A stretch of DNA of 64,000 nucleotides from Bacillus sp. AFS015802 (GTDB lineage Bacteria > Bacillota > Bacilli > Bacillales > Bacillaceae_B). Shown one piece after another: positions 9,117-17,380 of this stretch. Made by a program: the position numbers and the translations under genes. The notes under the pieces were generated by a model. It was not told the origin of the DNA, searched no databases, and saw only the letters and a list, made by a program, of their open reading frames with translations. The stretch is taken from contig NZ_NTUP01000066.1 in assembly GCF_002561455.1 (NCBI RefSeq), positions 356,802-420,801 on the forward strand. Reading direction: 5' to 3'. Positions within the stretch are counted from its first letter, which is position 1. Every line of letters starts with the position of its first letter.

Positions 9117-10035
9117 GGCCATTTTACAAACGCAATCCCTAATGATTTTGGATGGGGCATTAGCCACAGAGCTGGAATCCCATGGCTGTGATTTAAATGA
9201 TCCCCTTTGGTCAGCCCGTGTACTCCTTGAAAAACCGGAAGCGATTGAGAAGGTTCATGCTGATTATTTCCGTGCGGGAGCCGATTGTGTGATTACAGCC
9301 AGCTACCAGGCAACGGTGGAAGGTTTTCTGAAGCGTGGAATAGAGAAACCTGAAGCGCTGGAATTAATCAAGAAAACAGTCTATCTTGCCAAACAGGCTC
9401 TGGATGACTTCTGGAAGGAAGAGAAGGGGAATTCAGATCGACTGAAACCAATCGTCGCCGGTTCTGTAGGACCTTACGGGGCATATCTTGCTGACGGTTC
9501 TGAATATGTGGGGGACTATGGAGTAAGTGATCAACTTTTAGCAGATTTCCATTTTCCGAGAATCAAGGCATTAGTGGAGGCGGGGGCGGATATGCTGGCA
9601 TTCGAAACCATCCCATCCTTGCAGGAAGCAAACGTACTCGCTTCGCTTTTAAAAGGATTTCCGGATACTTGGGCATGGCTGTCTTTTTCATTAAAGGATG
9701 GAGAGACGATAAGTGATGGAACGGGGATTGAAGAGTGCGCGCGGGTGTTCAATGATCATGAACAAATCGCTGCGATTGGTGTAAATTGTACCCCGACTCC
9801 CGCGGCTAAGCTTGCGATGAGGGTACTAAACAGACACACTGACAAGCCAATCATCGTGTACCCGGACTCAGGTGAAACGTACAATGCTGAGACTAAAACG
9901 TGGAATGGGGAGGAAGCGTGTGGTGCATTTGATGAGGATTCAGTAGTTTTGTACGAATCAGGAGCCCGTATCATTGGTGGTTGCTGCCGTACGCATCCGG
10001 GGGATATTGAGGCGTTGGCGAAGAAGTGGAGGTAG
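9085..10035 (+). CDS. mmuM: Homocysteine S-methyltransferase (MmuM-like)
   Basis: A 316-residue enzyme that transfers a methyl group from S-methylmethionine (or SAM) to homocysteine, giving methionine. The (beta/alpha)8 barrel begins [11 protein letters not shown]. The zinc ligands are the Cys in GVNCTPTPA and the Cys pair in GGCCRTHP near the C-terminus. The start lies 32 bases inside mmuP, behind AAGAGGT, which indicates translational coupling. With mmuP it forms a methionine salvage unit under S-box control. Confidence 0.93.
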   Translation: MSNQLKLNPIEAILQTQSLMILDGALATELESHGCDLNDPLWSARVLLEKPEAIEKVHADYFRAGADCVITASYQATVEGFLKRGIEKPEALELIKKTVYLAKQALDDFWKEEKGNSDRLKPIVAGSVGPYGAYLADGSEYVGDYGVSDQLLADFHFPRIKALVEAGADMLAFETIPSLQEANVLASLLKGFPDTWAWLSFSLKDGETISDGTGIEECARVFNDHEQIAAIGVNCTPTPAAKLAMRVLNRHTDKPIIVYPDSGETYNAETKTWNGEEACGAFDEDSVVLYESGARIIGGCCRTHPGDIEALAKKWR

Positions 10036-10054
10036 TCTCCATATGCTTACATGC

Positions 10055-10087
10055 AAAGGCCCAAGTGTTACAGCACTTGGGCCTTTT
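10055..10087 (+). terminator. Intrinsic terminator of mmuP-mmuM
   Basis: A perfect 13-bp stem AAAGGCCCAAGTG / CACTTGGGCCTTT with a 6-nt loop. It may also serve the convergent gene that ends at 10191. Confidence 0.88.
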
Positions 10088-10190
10088 ATGATGATGGCTA
10101 CTATTATTGAATAGAAAACCTCTCTTTGGCAAGACAGTGGGGAAGGGTTACGTGCCCAATTCCACTATGGCGAGGCTCCCTTTCGTTCAA

Positions 10191-11096
10191 TTAGTCGATC
10201 ATTTCTACAATCCGTTCACAAATCTCATGGGTGATCAAAGAATCCTCAATGGAAGGGGCCGGTTCCTGCCCTTTTTCCACACATTCGAGGAAGTGATCGA
10301 CCAGATCGTAGAATCCCCGTTTATACAGTGTCGGCTCCCAGTCACCAAAGGAGGAAACACTCTTTTCTTTGTTATGGTAATGAGTCGTCTCAACAAGGCT
10401 GTTGACGACATATTTGTGATGGTCTGCAGAGTATTCAATGATTTCTTCTGTCACGCCGCCGTCACGATTCATGATGCCGACTGCCGTACATTCTTCACCG
10501 ATGAGCTGTATAACGAGATGGTGAAGAAGATTTCCTTTTCCAAAGGATTGAACCTTCACATCCAGCACGTCTGTATCCATCAGGAAACGAAGGGTATCAA
10601 CGACATGGATGAAATCTTCGACGACGAATCTTCTCGGCTCGTCGGGAGCAGCGAATCGGTTTTTCTGCATCAATAGGAAGCTTGGTTTCCCATGCTCTTT
10701 CAGTTCTTTTACCTTAGGAATGAAGCGCCGGTTGAATCCGATCATGGCGATCTTCCCGCTGTCTTTCGCCAGTTGAACGATGCGTTCCGTTTCCTCTAAG
10801 TGCAAGGAAACCGGTTTGTCTATGTATACGTGAATGCCATTTTCAAGAAGCTTTTCCGATATCTCAAAATGTGCCTCTGTAGCCGTACTGACGAAAGCTG
10901 CATCAACGTGGGCATCAATCAGTTCTTCTACCGTCTGAACCCTTTCTTCAATTCGGTATTTGTCTCCAAGTTTTTTAAGCGTTTCGGCATTTCTCGTGCA
11001 AAGCACCAGTTCAATGCCTTCTTTTTCAGACAGAACAGGCAGATAGGCTTTCTTCGCAATATCCCCTAATCCGATAAGACCGATCCTCACGTTCAT
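10191..11096 (-). CDS. Gfo/Idh/MocA family NAD(P)-dependent oxidoreductase
   Basis: About 301 residues. The N-terminal Rossmann motif GLIGLGDIAKKAYLP binds NAD(P). The dehydrogenase signature YIDKPVSLHLEE, with the EKP-like Lys, lies near residue 95, and the alpha/beta C-terminal domain follows (GFNRRFIPKVKEL). The family oxidises or reduces sugars, inositols and related polyols; the substrate is not evident. Start choice is uncertain. AGAGGTGAT matches the anti-Shine-Dalgarno sequence well and would place initiation at GTG 11090 (MRIGLIGLG); ATG 11096 is listed as the conventional start. The gene is monocistronic, with the guanine riboswitch promoter diverging from it. Confidence 0.85.
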   Translation of the reverse strand: MNVRIGLIGLGDIAKKAYLPVLSEKEGIELVLCTRNAETLKKLGDKYRIEERVQTVEELIDAHVDAAFVSTATEAHFEISEKLLENGIHVYIDKPVSLHLEETERIVQLAKDSGKIAMIGFNRRFIPKVKELKEHGKPSFLLMQKNRFAAPDEPRRFVVEDFIHVVDTLRFLMDTDVLDVKVQSFGKGNLLHHLVIQLIGEECTAVGIMNRDGGVTEEIIEYSADHHKYVVNSLVETTHYHNKEKSVSSFGDWEPTLYKRGFYDLVDHFLECVEKGQEPAPSIEDSLITHEICERIVEMID

Positions 11097-11228
11097 CACC
11101 TCTTGTTTTTTCTTTTATTATAGTATTCTGCAATAAGATTTCAAATGTAACGCTTTCATACTGAAAGAGAGTCATTCCTTTAAACACGAACAATAATTTA
11201 AATATATAAAATAAAATTCGTATTTTGG

Positions 11229-11257
11229 TTGATTAAAAGAAGAGGGTTTGTTATAGT
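11229..11257 (+). promoter_or_regulatory. Promoter for the guanine riboswitch transcript
   Basis: TTGATT (11229-11234), a 17-bp spacer and TATAGT (11252-11257) place the start of transcription about 20 nt before the aptamer. Confidence 0.65.
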
Positions 11258-11284
11258 TACACCGTACCAACATTACATATCGTT

Positions 11285-11355
11285 ACTCGTATATCCTCAG
11301 TAATATGGTCTGAGCGTTTCTACCCGGTTCCCATTATAAGAACCGGACTACGGGT
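11285..11355 (+). promoter_or_regulatory. Purine riboswitch, guanine-type aptamer
   Basis: The core elements ACTCGTATAT, AATATGG and GTTTCTACC are present in order. P1 is ACTCG/CGGGT (11285-11289 with 11351-11355), P2 is CTCAG/CTGAG, and P3 is CCGGTTC/GAACCGG. The ligand-discriminating position in J3/1 (GGACTAC, base 11348) is C, which specifies guanine/hypoxanthine rather than adenine. The J2/3 bases typical of guanine aptamers are intact, so a deoxyguanosine variant is less likely. Confidence 0.93.
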
Positions 11356-11410
11356 TGAAGTATTCGGTTTTTACGGTTTTTTGCCGTTTATGCCTTTACT
11401 TTGACTTCTG

Positions 11411-11457
11411 AGATCTGGAACGTAGATTCACTCTACCATTACAGGTCTTTTTCTTTT
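11411..11457 (+). terminator. Terminator of the guanine riboswitch expression platform
   Basis: A stem AGATCTG / CAGGTCT contains an inner stem GTAGA / TCTAC and is followed by TTTTTCTTTT. It lies 48 bases upstream of the lipoprotein ATG. High guanine is expected to switch the gene off. Confidence 0.75.
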
Positions 11458-11504
11458 GACCAAAATCAGCGGGATCCAATCACCAAGAAAAGGGAGAGAT
11501 TCAC

Positions 11505-12368
11505 ATGAAAAAGAAAATCGCATCACTCGCAGCTGTGTCTGTACTAGGTTTGTCCTTATTTACGGGGTGCAGCTCAACAAACAAAACAGAAGCGAAAGAT
11601 AAAAAGGAAGAGCAGCCGATCCTGATTCAGGGACCGATGCCCATTGAAGCTGAAAAATTCGCTGGAAAACTTGAGAATGTGAAGGAAGAAACATCCGGCT
11701 CATTCGTTTTTTATAAAGGAACGGTGGACGACTACCCGGTCATCGTTGCCAAGACGGGTAAGGGAATGGAAAACACGGCAGCAGCCACGGCTGTCGCCGT
11801 TGAAAAATATGATCCCGTCGCCATCATCAATCAAGGGACATCAGGCGGTCATGATCCGGCATTGAACGTGTTTGATATCGTACTAGGTGAAAGAACCGTC
11901 AATCTTGGTTCATTAAAAACGGGGAACATGGCAGATGAAGAAGGAATCGAACCCACTGCCTGGAAGCCGATGGACCTTATGGCATCTGAAGGAAGTGCCG
12001 GGGAAGACCCGAATGCAGAAAAAATCCGCTATTACGATGGTGACGAGGCACTGCTTGCGGCTGCTGACGCAGTAAAGGATACATATAAAAAAGGTAAGGT
12101 CGTCGAAGGCACAATCGGTTCTGCTGACGTGTGGAATAACGAAGTGGACCGCATCCAATGGTTCCATGAGAAATACGGTACATCCGTAGAGGAAATGGAA
12201 GGGGCAGCTGCGGCACAAATCGCCGGGGCATACGATGTACCTTTCCTTGGAATCCGTGTGTTGTCAAATAACAAAACGAACGGTGGAGCGTACAATCCTG
12301 AAACAGCAGCTGCGAACCAGGGGTATGTGTATGAAGTGGTGAAAGAGTATATTAGAGAGATGGAGTAA
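11505..12368 (+). CDS. Surface lipoprotein of the MTA/SAH nucleosidase - nucleoside phosphorylase fold
   Basis: A 287-residue protein with a lipoprotein signal peptide: basic MKKK, a hydrophobic stretch, then the lipobox LFTGC with the acylated Cys at residue 22. The mature part has the PNP_UDP_1 fold: ITGPM-like opening (LIQGPMPIEAEKF), AIINQGTSGGHDP, and the nucleoside-binding VEEMEGAAAAQIA. Cytosolic MTA/SAH nucleosidases have a catalytic Asp in the motif RAISD. Here the site reads RVLSNN, with Asn at residue 255. In trimeric purine nucleoside phosphorylases an Asn at the base-binding site favours 6-oxopurines. Together with the guanine riboswitch upstream, this suggests extracellular cleavage of guanosine/inosine to release a purine base. 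The function is inferred. Confidence 0.8.
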   Translation: MKKKIASLAAVSVLGLSLFTGCSSTNKTEAKDKKEEQPILIQGPMPIEAEKFAGKLENVKEETSGSFVFYKGTVDDYPVIVAKTGKGMENTAAATAVAVEKYDPVAIINQGTSGGHDPALNVFDIVLGERTVNLGSLKTGNMADEEGIEPTAWKPMDLMASEGSAGEDPNAEKIRYYDGDEALLAAADAVKDTYKKGKVVEGTIGSADVWNNEVDRIQWFHEKYGTSVEEMEGAAAAQIAGAYDVPFLGIRVLSNNKTNGGAYNPETAAANQGYVYEVVKEYIREME

Positions 12369-12378
12369 TTCATCATGT

Positions 12379-12406
12379 AGGGACCGACCCGTAGTCGGTC
12401 CCTTTT
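12379..12406 (+). terminator. Intrinsic terminator
   Basis: A stem GGGACCGAC / GTCGGTCCC with a 5-nt loop and TTTT lies 11 bases after the stop. The same stem recurs at 21177-21200. Confidence 0.88.
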
Positions 12407-12478
12407 AAATTGAAAAAGTTTTACTTATTCTGTTAAAGGGAAGAACATACCATACTAGATTGCCAAGGAGGAAACAGA

Positions 12479-13264
12479 ATGGGTAAAACAATTTTCATTA
12501 CTGGCGCGGGAAGCGGTCTCGCCAAGGGAGCGTCTCTTGGTCTTGCAAAGAAGGGCCACCGTGTCATTGCGACGACAGAGCTTACCTCGCAAAAGACCGA
12601 ACTGATGAGAGAAGCGGATGAACAAGGTTTGGATATGGAGGTATTTAAGCTTGATATAACGAATGCGAGGGACCGCGAGCAAATATCGAAGTATGAGTTC
12701 GATGTCTTCGTGGCCAATGCGGCCATCAATGAAGGGGGGCCACTCGGGGAAGTGCCGATGGATCGTTTTCGTGCCCTCTTTGAAGTGAATGTGTTCGCTA
12801 CCCTGGAAACGGTTCAGTTGGCCGCACAGAAGCTTGTGAAGAAAGGCAGCGGGAAAATCGTGTTCATGAGTTCCATGGCCGGGATTTCCGCCACACCTTA
12901 TGTCGGACCCTATACGGCAACCAAGCATGCCGTCGAAGGGATTGCCCAAACCTTGAAATCAGAGCTTGAAGAATTCGGTGTGAAGGTCGCGACCATCAAT
13001 CCGGGTGCATTCGAAACCGGATTCAATAAGCGGAGCGGGGAAGAGATTTGGAAGTGGTTCGACGACGAGAAAAACTTCACCCGCAAAGAAGATATTCTGG
13101 AACAACAGAAAGGACTGGAAGATCAGTTCGATCCTGAAGACATGATCCAAAAGATGATTGAAATCATCCCAGCAGAAAATCATAAATTCCGTACGGTCTA
13201 CCCGGAAGAAACGGAGAAACAGTTGAAACAGACACAAGCAGAGCGCTGGGAAATGGAAATCTGA
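12479..13264 (+). CDS. SDR family oxidoreductase
   Basis: A 261-residue short-chain dehydrogenase/reductase. Cofactor motif TGAGSGLAKG is near residue 8, followed by the NNAG-equivalent VANAAI. The catalytic Ser is in FMSSMAG, and the Tyr-Lys pair is in YTATKHAVEG. The C-terminal 70 residues are charged and unusual for a classical SDR. The absence of an acidic residue after the glycine motif does not settle NAD versus NADP. The start follows AAGGAGG. It is a single gene, and its substrate is not known. Confidence 0.88.
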   Translation: MGKTIFITGAGSGLAKGASLGLAKKGHRVIATTELTSQKTELMREADEQGLDMEVFKLDITNARDREQISKYEFDVFVANAAINEGGPLGEVPMDRFRALFEVNVFATLETVQLAAQKLVKKGSGKIVFMSSMAGISATPYVGPYTATKHAVEGIAQTLKSELEEFGVKVATINPGAFETGFNKRSGEEIWKWFDDEKNFTRKEDILEQQKGLEDQFDPEDMIQKMIEIIPAENHKFRTVYPEETEKQLKQTQAERWEMEI

Positions 13265-13278
13265 TTCCGTCAATAAGG

Positions 13279-13315
13279 AGGGAGGAGACCCTGTGAAGGG
13301 GTCCCTCCCTTTTTG
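13279..13315 (+). terminator. Intrinsic terminator
   Basis: Stem AGGGAGG-(A)-GACCC / GGGTC-CCTCCCT followed by TTTTT, 15 bases after the stop. Confidence 0.85.
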
Positions 13316-13350
13316 TGTTACAATGGAGAAATGCAAAACCTCACACGGAG

Positions 13351-14289
13351 TTGATTACAATAGAAACGAAACACTATTTATATACGTTTTCATGGGAGCC
13401 GAACGAAGAGTCCCTATGTGCGTTGGAAAGACGCATCCTGTTCGGAGAGGCTTCTGAATCTAGTATTCTCGAAAGTACGGTAAAGGTCGATCCAAGCAGA
13501 AGCCCTTTCATCCGGGAGAGACTTGAGATCATATGCGAAGGTGCCGAATTGGAAGATTTACTTCATAGCATAGAACGATTAGACGCAGTGGATGGATTCA
13601 AGGTCGTGTTTGTACAAAACCCTGATGGTGACAGAGTCGGCTTTAAGAAACTGCGGAGGATCGAGAAGGAAATCGGCCTGCATCTTAAAGGTGAAGCGGA
13701 ACTTGTCGATCCCCATATTTGGTACGGTGTTATCAACACCGGTGAACGCTGGGTGTTCGGTGCTTATATGAAAAATGATGCGATCTGGCTGCATCATGTG
13801 AAAAAGCCCCACAGCTATTCCACTGCACTGAGTACCCGTGTGGCAAGAGCCGTCGTGAACATTGCGGCTCCGGAAACGGAAGGCATCAAGATGATCGATC
13901 CATGCTGCGGAATCGGGACGGTCCTGGTAGAAGCCCTGTCCATGGGCATCGATATTGTGGGCAGTGATCGCAATCCGTTGATCCTTGACGGAGTAAGGGA
14001 GAATATCGCTCATTTCGGTCTGGAAGGGGAAGTCACCTTGAAGGATATCAACGATGTAGAAGGCAGCTATGATGTCGCGGTCATTGACTTACCTTATAAT
14101 CTTTGTTCCGTCATCACGGATGAAGAACAGCTCACCATGCTCAGGAGTGCCAGACGTTTTGCAAAGAAGGTCGTCATCGTGACGCTGGAAGATGTAGACG
14201 CAAACGTGAAGAAAGCGGGCTTCGAGATTGTCGACCGCTGTGAAGTGAGCAAGGGAAGGTTTGTCCGTCAGGTACTGGTCTGCTGGTGA
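13351..14289 (+). CDS. TRM11-like SAM-dependent RNA/DNA methyltransferase
   Basis: About 312 residues. The C-terminal half is a Rossmann methyltransferase: SAM motif I is MIDPCCGIGTVLVEAL, motif II-like GSDRN, and motif IV is DLPYN (an N-methyltransferase NPPY variant). The N-terminal half probably recognises RNA, as in TRM11/TrmN-type proteins. The start is uncertain. A GTG at 13315 lies in the preceding terminator tail. TTG 13351 abuts a GGAG, and homologous-looking sequence (KHYLYTFSW) begins near 13366. I chose TTG 13351, but a rarer start a few codons later is possible. The target nucleotide is unknown. Confidence 0.75.
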   Translation: MITIETKHYLYTFSWEPNEESLCALERRILFGEASESSILESTVKVDPSRSPFIRERLEIICEGAELEDLLHSIERLDAVDGFKVVFVQNPDGDRVGFKKLRRIEKEIGLHLKGEAELVDPHIWYGVINTGERWVFGAYMKNDAIWLHHVKKPHSYSTALSTRVARAVVNIAAPETEGIKMIDPCCGIGTVLVEALSMGIDIVGSDRNPLILDGVRENIAHFGLEGEVTLKDINDVEGSYDVAVIDLPYNLCSVITDEEQLTMLRSARRFAKKVVIVTLEDVDANVKKAGFEIVDRCEVSKGRFVRQVLVCW

Positions 14290-14296
14290 AAAATGA

Positions 14297-14343
14297 AAAG
14301 GCAATGCTGTCAGATAGGTTCTGAAAGCATTGCCTTTTTTTGT
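14297..14343. terminator. Bidirectional terminator between convergent genes
   Basis: A 13-bp stem AAAAGGCAATGCT / AGCATTGCCTTTT with flanking A and T runs serves the methyltransferase gene (+) and the DUF3231 gene (-). Confidence 0.85.
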
Positions 14344-14348
14344 TAGAT

Positions 14349-15356
14349 TCACTTCGCCAATTCATCCCGATCCGCAGCCATAGGGGGCTTTTCAAGCCAG
14401 CCTTTTTCAATCAGCAGCTTCACTCCGTCGTTCGAAAAGTCCCCGATTTCTACCACCAGCCTTGAAAGATCAAGGGTGATGTCATGTCTGAAGGTAGACG
14501 TGATGCCCACCCCATAGTTCACTAAACTGCCCGCGTTAGCTAGGGCCACATGATAAAGCATGAGCCTTTCGGAAAAAGGTGATTCCGTCGATTCAAGCAC
14601 TTCCGGATCCCACAGTTGCGGGGAGGGAAGATGGTCTTTGGTCAGGAGGTCCTGAAAGATCGTAATGTTCTTTTGGGAAATCTCCCTGCCGCGCAGCATG
14701 TACTCTTTAATGTCCTTTGATTTCACGATCTGGCTGAAGCCCATCATCAAGGACTTCCCTAATTGATTGGAGTCAAGATTCACATATAAGCCGGTTATTT
14801 CAGTAGAAGTCAGGGGTCTCTGCTTGCCGATGATCTTATGAAGGAAATCTTTAGAATCCACAAAGGTCACCTCTGTCGGTATCGGTGTGAAAGGTGCCCG
14901 TATGAGAAGCCCTTTGGCGAGCATACAGTCCATAGCGTCATGATAGAGATCGCTTGTATCCTTCAGGCACTCATCGAAATACGTTCGGATGTCCTCCCGG
15001 AAGGAAACACTGAGGGCATTCGAGAAAAGGAATAAATTGATCCTCGTCGTTTCTTTCAAATAAAATAAATAGAACTTATCGGTAAAGATGGCGGGCGCAC
15101 CCTTGATCAGATCTTCCTCTCCGAATCCACGGGGGATGGGGAAGTTCACTGATTGGAAGATGTCTGTTAGTTTTTTAATATGTTTTTCCGAGTACCCCTT
15201 TGCTTTTTCCAATAATTCTTTGATTCTGCTATCGTCAACATTCGTTAAATAATGGGTGTAAACGCAATCCAACAACGTCTCCCCTATATAATTTTTCCAC
15301 AGCTCACCGAGTTCGGTCGAGGTCAGCGTAATATTTCGTCCATCTTCGTTTTTCAT
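14349..15356 (-). CDS. DUF3231 family protein (copy 1)
   Basis: A 335-residue soluble protein with two related halves of about 165 residues. Each opens with a TSTE(L/I) segment (LTSTELGELW and LTSTEITGLY) and continues as a mostly helical bundle. It ends in the family signature IEKGWLEKPPMAADR. DUF3231 is common in spore-forming Bacillaceae, and its biochemical role is not established. ATG 15356 (MKNEDGR) is preferred because AGGTGAT lies 8 nt upstream. A diverged paralogue is at 33952-34971. Confidence 0.85.
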   Translation of the reverse strand: MKNEDGRNITLTSTELGELWKNYIGETLLDCVYTHYLTNVDDSRIKELLEKAKGYSEKHIKKLTDIFQSVNFPIPRGFGEEDLIKGAPAIFTDKFYLFYLKETTRINLFLFSNALSVSFREDIRTYFDECLKDTSDLYHDAMDCMLAKGLLIRAPFTPIPTEVTFVDSKDFLHKIIGKQRPLTSTEITGLYVNLDSNQLGKSLMMGFSQIVKSKDIKEYMLRGREISQKNITIFQDLLTKDHLPSPQLWDPEVLESTESPFSERLMLYHVALANAGSLVNYGVGITSTFRHDITLDLSRLVVEIGDFSNDGVKLLIEKGWLEKPPMAADRDELAK

Positions 15357-15551
15357 GATCATCACCTGCTCCATCCATTCTTTTCTATATTTATCCTGTT
15401 CATTAAAGATATAAATATTCTCTCTGGTGAAAGGATTTCTTCTGAAAAAATAAGAATATTTTTCATTTCTTCAAAAATAATAAAACCAATTGAAGGGTGA
15501 AAGGGATATGTAAGAATCCAGTGTTATCAAGGGTTCAAGTGAATGAAAACG

Positions 15552-15635
15552 CATGACAATTTCTCCCTTATGACATTTGTCATGCCCAGCATATGACACC
15601 TACTACTAACACGATGATTCCTCGTATCCTATAAT
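15552..15635 (+). promoter_or_regulatory. Desaturase promoter with DesR-like binding sites
   Basis: A dyad ATGACATTTGTCAT (15570-15583) is flanked by further ATGACA half-sites at 15553 and 15592. Downstream is a perfect TATAAT (15630-15635), but there is no recognisable -35 (TAACAC), as expected for an activator-dependent promoter. The arrangement resembles the Bacillus subtilis des promoter, which phosphorylated DesR activates at low temperature. This 294-bp gap contains nothing else I could identify. Confidence 0.7.
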
Positions 15636-15668
15636 GAATCCAACGCCTTAAACGAAGGGAATTATGAC

Positions 15669-16700
15669 ATGACAAATATAAAAACGTTGAAAAAAGAAGT
15701 TGCTCCTTATGAAAAGTCAACCACGAAGGAAAGTGTATGGCAGATGATCAATACGCTGGGACCATTCTTCCTATTATGGTTCCTAGCCTATCAGAGTCTT
15801 TCGATATCGTACTGGCTGGCACTCGTTCCAATTGTGATTGCCGCTGGATTCTTGACCAGGATTTTCATCATCTTTCATGATTGCACCCATTTCTCTTTCT
15901 TTAAAAGCCGTAAAGCCAACCGGGCAGTCGGAACGGCCATGGGTGTCCTGACTCTGTTCCCGTTCGATCAGTGGGGACATGATCATGCCGTGCATCATGC
16001 GACAAGCGGAAATTTGGATAAACGGGGAACTGGTGATATCTGGACCCTTACCATCGATGAATATGTAGCAGCACCTTTGAAAACTCGTTTAGCGTATCGG
16101 TTTTACCGCAATCCGTTCGTCATGTTCGTGTTGGGACCGATCTATGTGTTCCTTTTGAAAAATCGATTTAATCGTAAAAACGCACGTAAGAAAGAGCGCA
16201 ATAACACGTATTTAGTCAATGTGATCATCGTCGCACTCATCGCATTGCTCTCTGTCACGCTTGGATGGCAGGAATTCTTACTCGTTCAAGGTTCGATCTT
16301 CATGATCTCAGGATCAATCGGGATCTGGTTGTTCTATGTACAGCATACCTTTGAAGATTCGTATTTTGAAGAAGATAAAGAGTGGCAGTATGTCCTGGCT
16401 GCTGTTGAGGGGAGCTCATTCTATAAGCTTCCGAAAATCATGCAGTTCCTGACCGGGAACATCGGATATCATCATGTCCACCACTTAAGTCCAAGGGTGC
16501 CGAATTATAAGCTGGAAGAAGCTCACGAAAACACGGTGCCATTACAGAATGTACCGACGATTTCTCTGGCAACAAGCCTGAAATCCCTTCGCTTTAAACT
16601 ATGGGACGAAGAAAATAAGACGTTTGTAAGCTTTAGAGGCATCAAATCTTCGGCAAAATCGAACGCGCGCATTTCTACCGAAGCAAAACCTGAATTATAA
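15669..16700 (+). CDS. des: Membrane-bound acyl-lipid fatty acid desaturase (Des-like)
   Basis: A 343-residue integral membrane di-iron desaturase that introduces a double bond into phospholipid acyl chains, keeping membranes fluid in the cold. The three histidine boxes are HDCTH (about residue 75), HDHAVHH (about residue 105) and HHVHH (about residue 270). Four or more membrane helices lie between them. The size and layout fit the Bacillus Delta5 desaturase. The DesR-like sites upstream suggest cold induction. A DesR-like pseudo-receiver gene follows, but no desK is visible in the window. Confidence 0.92.
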   Translation: MTNIKTLKKEVAPYEKSTTKESVWQMINTLGPFFLLWFLAYQSLSISYWLALVPIVIAAGFLTRIFIIFHDCTHFSFFKSRKANRAVGTAMGVLTLFPFDQWGHDHAVHHATSGNLDKRGTGDIWTLTIDEYVAAPLKTRLAYRFYRNPFVMFVLGPIYVFLLKNRFNRKNARKKERNNTYLVNVIIVALIALLSVTLGWQEFLLVQGSIFMISGSIGIWLFYVQHTFEDSYFEEDKEWQYVLAAVEGSSFYKLPKIMQFLTGNIGYHHVHHLSPRVPNYKLEEAHENTVPLQNVPTISLATSLKSLRFKLWDEENKTFVSFRGIKSSAKSNARISTEAKPEL

Positions 16701-16708
16701 ACACGGCC

Positions 16709-16747
16709 GACTCTCCTTATGACATTCATATAAGGGGAGTCTTTACT
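16709..16747 (+). terminator. Intrinsic terminator after des
   Basis: A 12-bp stem GACTCTCCTTAT / ATAAGGGGAGTC with one G-U pair and a T-rich tail lies between des and the receiver-like gene. The latter is therefore expressed by read-through or from its own promoter. Confidence 0.8.
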
Positions 16748-16776
16748 TGATACGGTGTTAAAAGGAGAGAACCCGC

Positions 16777-17250
16777 ATGATTCGCATTGTGATAGCCGAG
16801 GACGAAGAATTGTTGTTAGGGACGATCAGCTCTTTACTCAACCTTGAAGAAGACATGCAAGTGGTGGGAAGGGCAAAAGACCGGGGGCAAGCACTGGAGC
16901 TCATCCACCACCTTCAGCCCGACCTCCTCATCCTGAACATCGAACATCTATTGAGGGACGGACCTCTGAAAGTCGAGGGATGCAGGCTGCTGGTGTTCGC
17001 AACATTCCCGAAAGAGGGATATTTGGAACGGGTGCGGGAAGCCGGTGCAAACGGGTACCTGTTGAAGGATAGTCCCAGTGAAGAATTGACCTCCTCAATC
17101 CGCTTGATCTTGGGGGGGACCGAGGTGTTTTCCCCGAAACTCATGGAGAAGAAAGAGCCTGTCTCATACGAGATCCCCCATGCACCGGGACCGGTGAAGA
17201 AGAATTATTTTACGATGATCATGGATAAGATGAAGCATCCGACAGGGTGA
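16777..17250 (+). CDS. Degenerate DesR-like response regulator (receiver only; phospho-Asp and most of the HTH lost)
   Basis: A 157-residue protein whose first 120 residues align with the receiver domain of DesR: IVIAEDEELLLG at the N-terminus, SLLNLEEDMQVVG, and GYLLKDSPSEEL with the conserved Lys. At the position of the phosphorylated Asp54 it has Asn54 (LLILNIEHL). The LuxR-type DNA-binding domain is almost gone. After SPKLMEKKEP only a short piece (GPVKKNYFTMIMDKMK) resembles the end of the DesR recognition region. It has a good ribosome site (AAAGGAG) and no internal stop, so it may still be translated. It could be a decaying gene or a phosphorylation-independent partner or decoy. The comparison to DesR is from memory. 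Confidence 0.7.
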   Translation: MIRIVIAEDEELLLGTISSLLNLEEDMQVVGRAKDRGQALELIHHLQPDLLILNIEHLLRDGPLKVEGCRLLVFATFPKEGYLERVREAGANGYLLKDSPSEELTSSIRLILGGTEVFSPKLMEKKEPVSYEIPHAPGPVKKNYFTMIMDKMKHPTG

Positions 17251-17259
17251 AATTTATTT

Positions 17260-17301
17260 GTCAGCACCTCACAACATCACAGTGGGGGCTGGCTTTTTTA
17301 T
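17260..17301 (+). terminator. Probable intrinsic terminator
   Basis: Imperfect stem GTCAGCACCTCAC / GTGGGGGCTGGC followed by TTTTTT. Confidence 0.65.
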
Positions 17302-17380
17302 TTGTCATCATCAGAATCCAGCACTCATATACGTATTAAAATGTTAAAATGTAGAAAAAGATTCAAAGGGGGAAATGAGA

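Noticed and set aside
11285-11355. Possibility that the purine aptamer is adenine- or 2'-deoxyguanosine-specific
   Set aside because: The discriminator base is C (not U), and the TTTCTACC junction lacks the changes typical of deoxyguanosine variants.
12959-13336. Long minus-strand open frames opposite the SDR and many other genes
   Set aside because: They lie antisense to clearly coding frames, lack ribosome sites and have no recognisable protein features.
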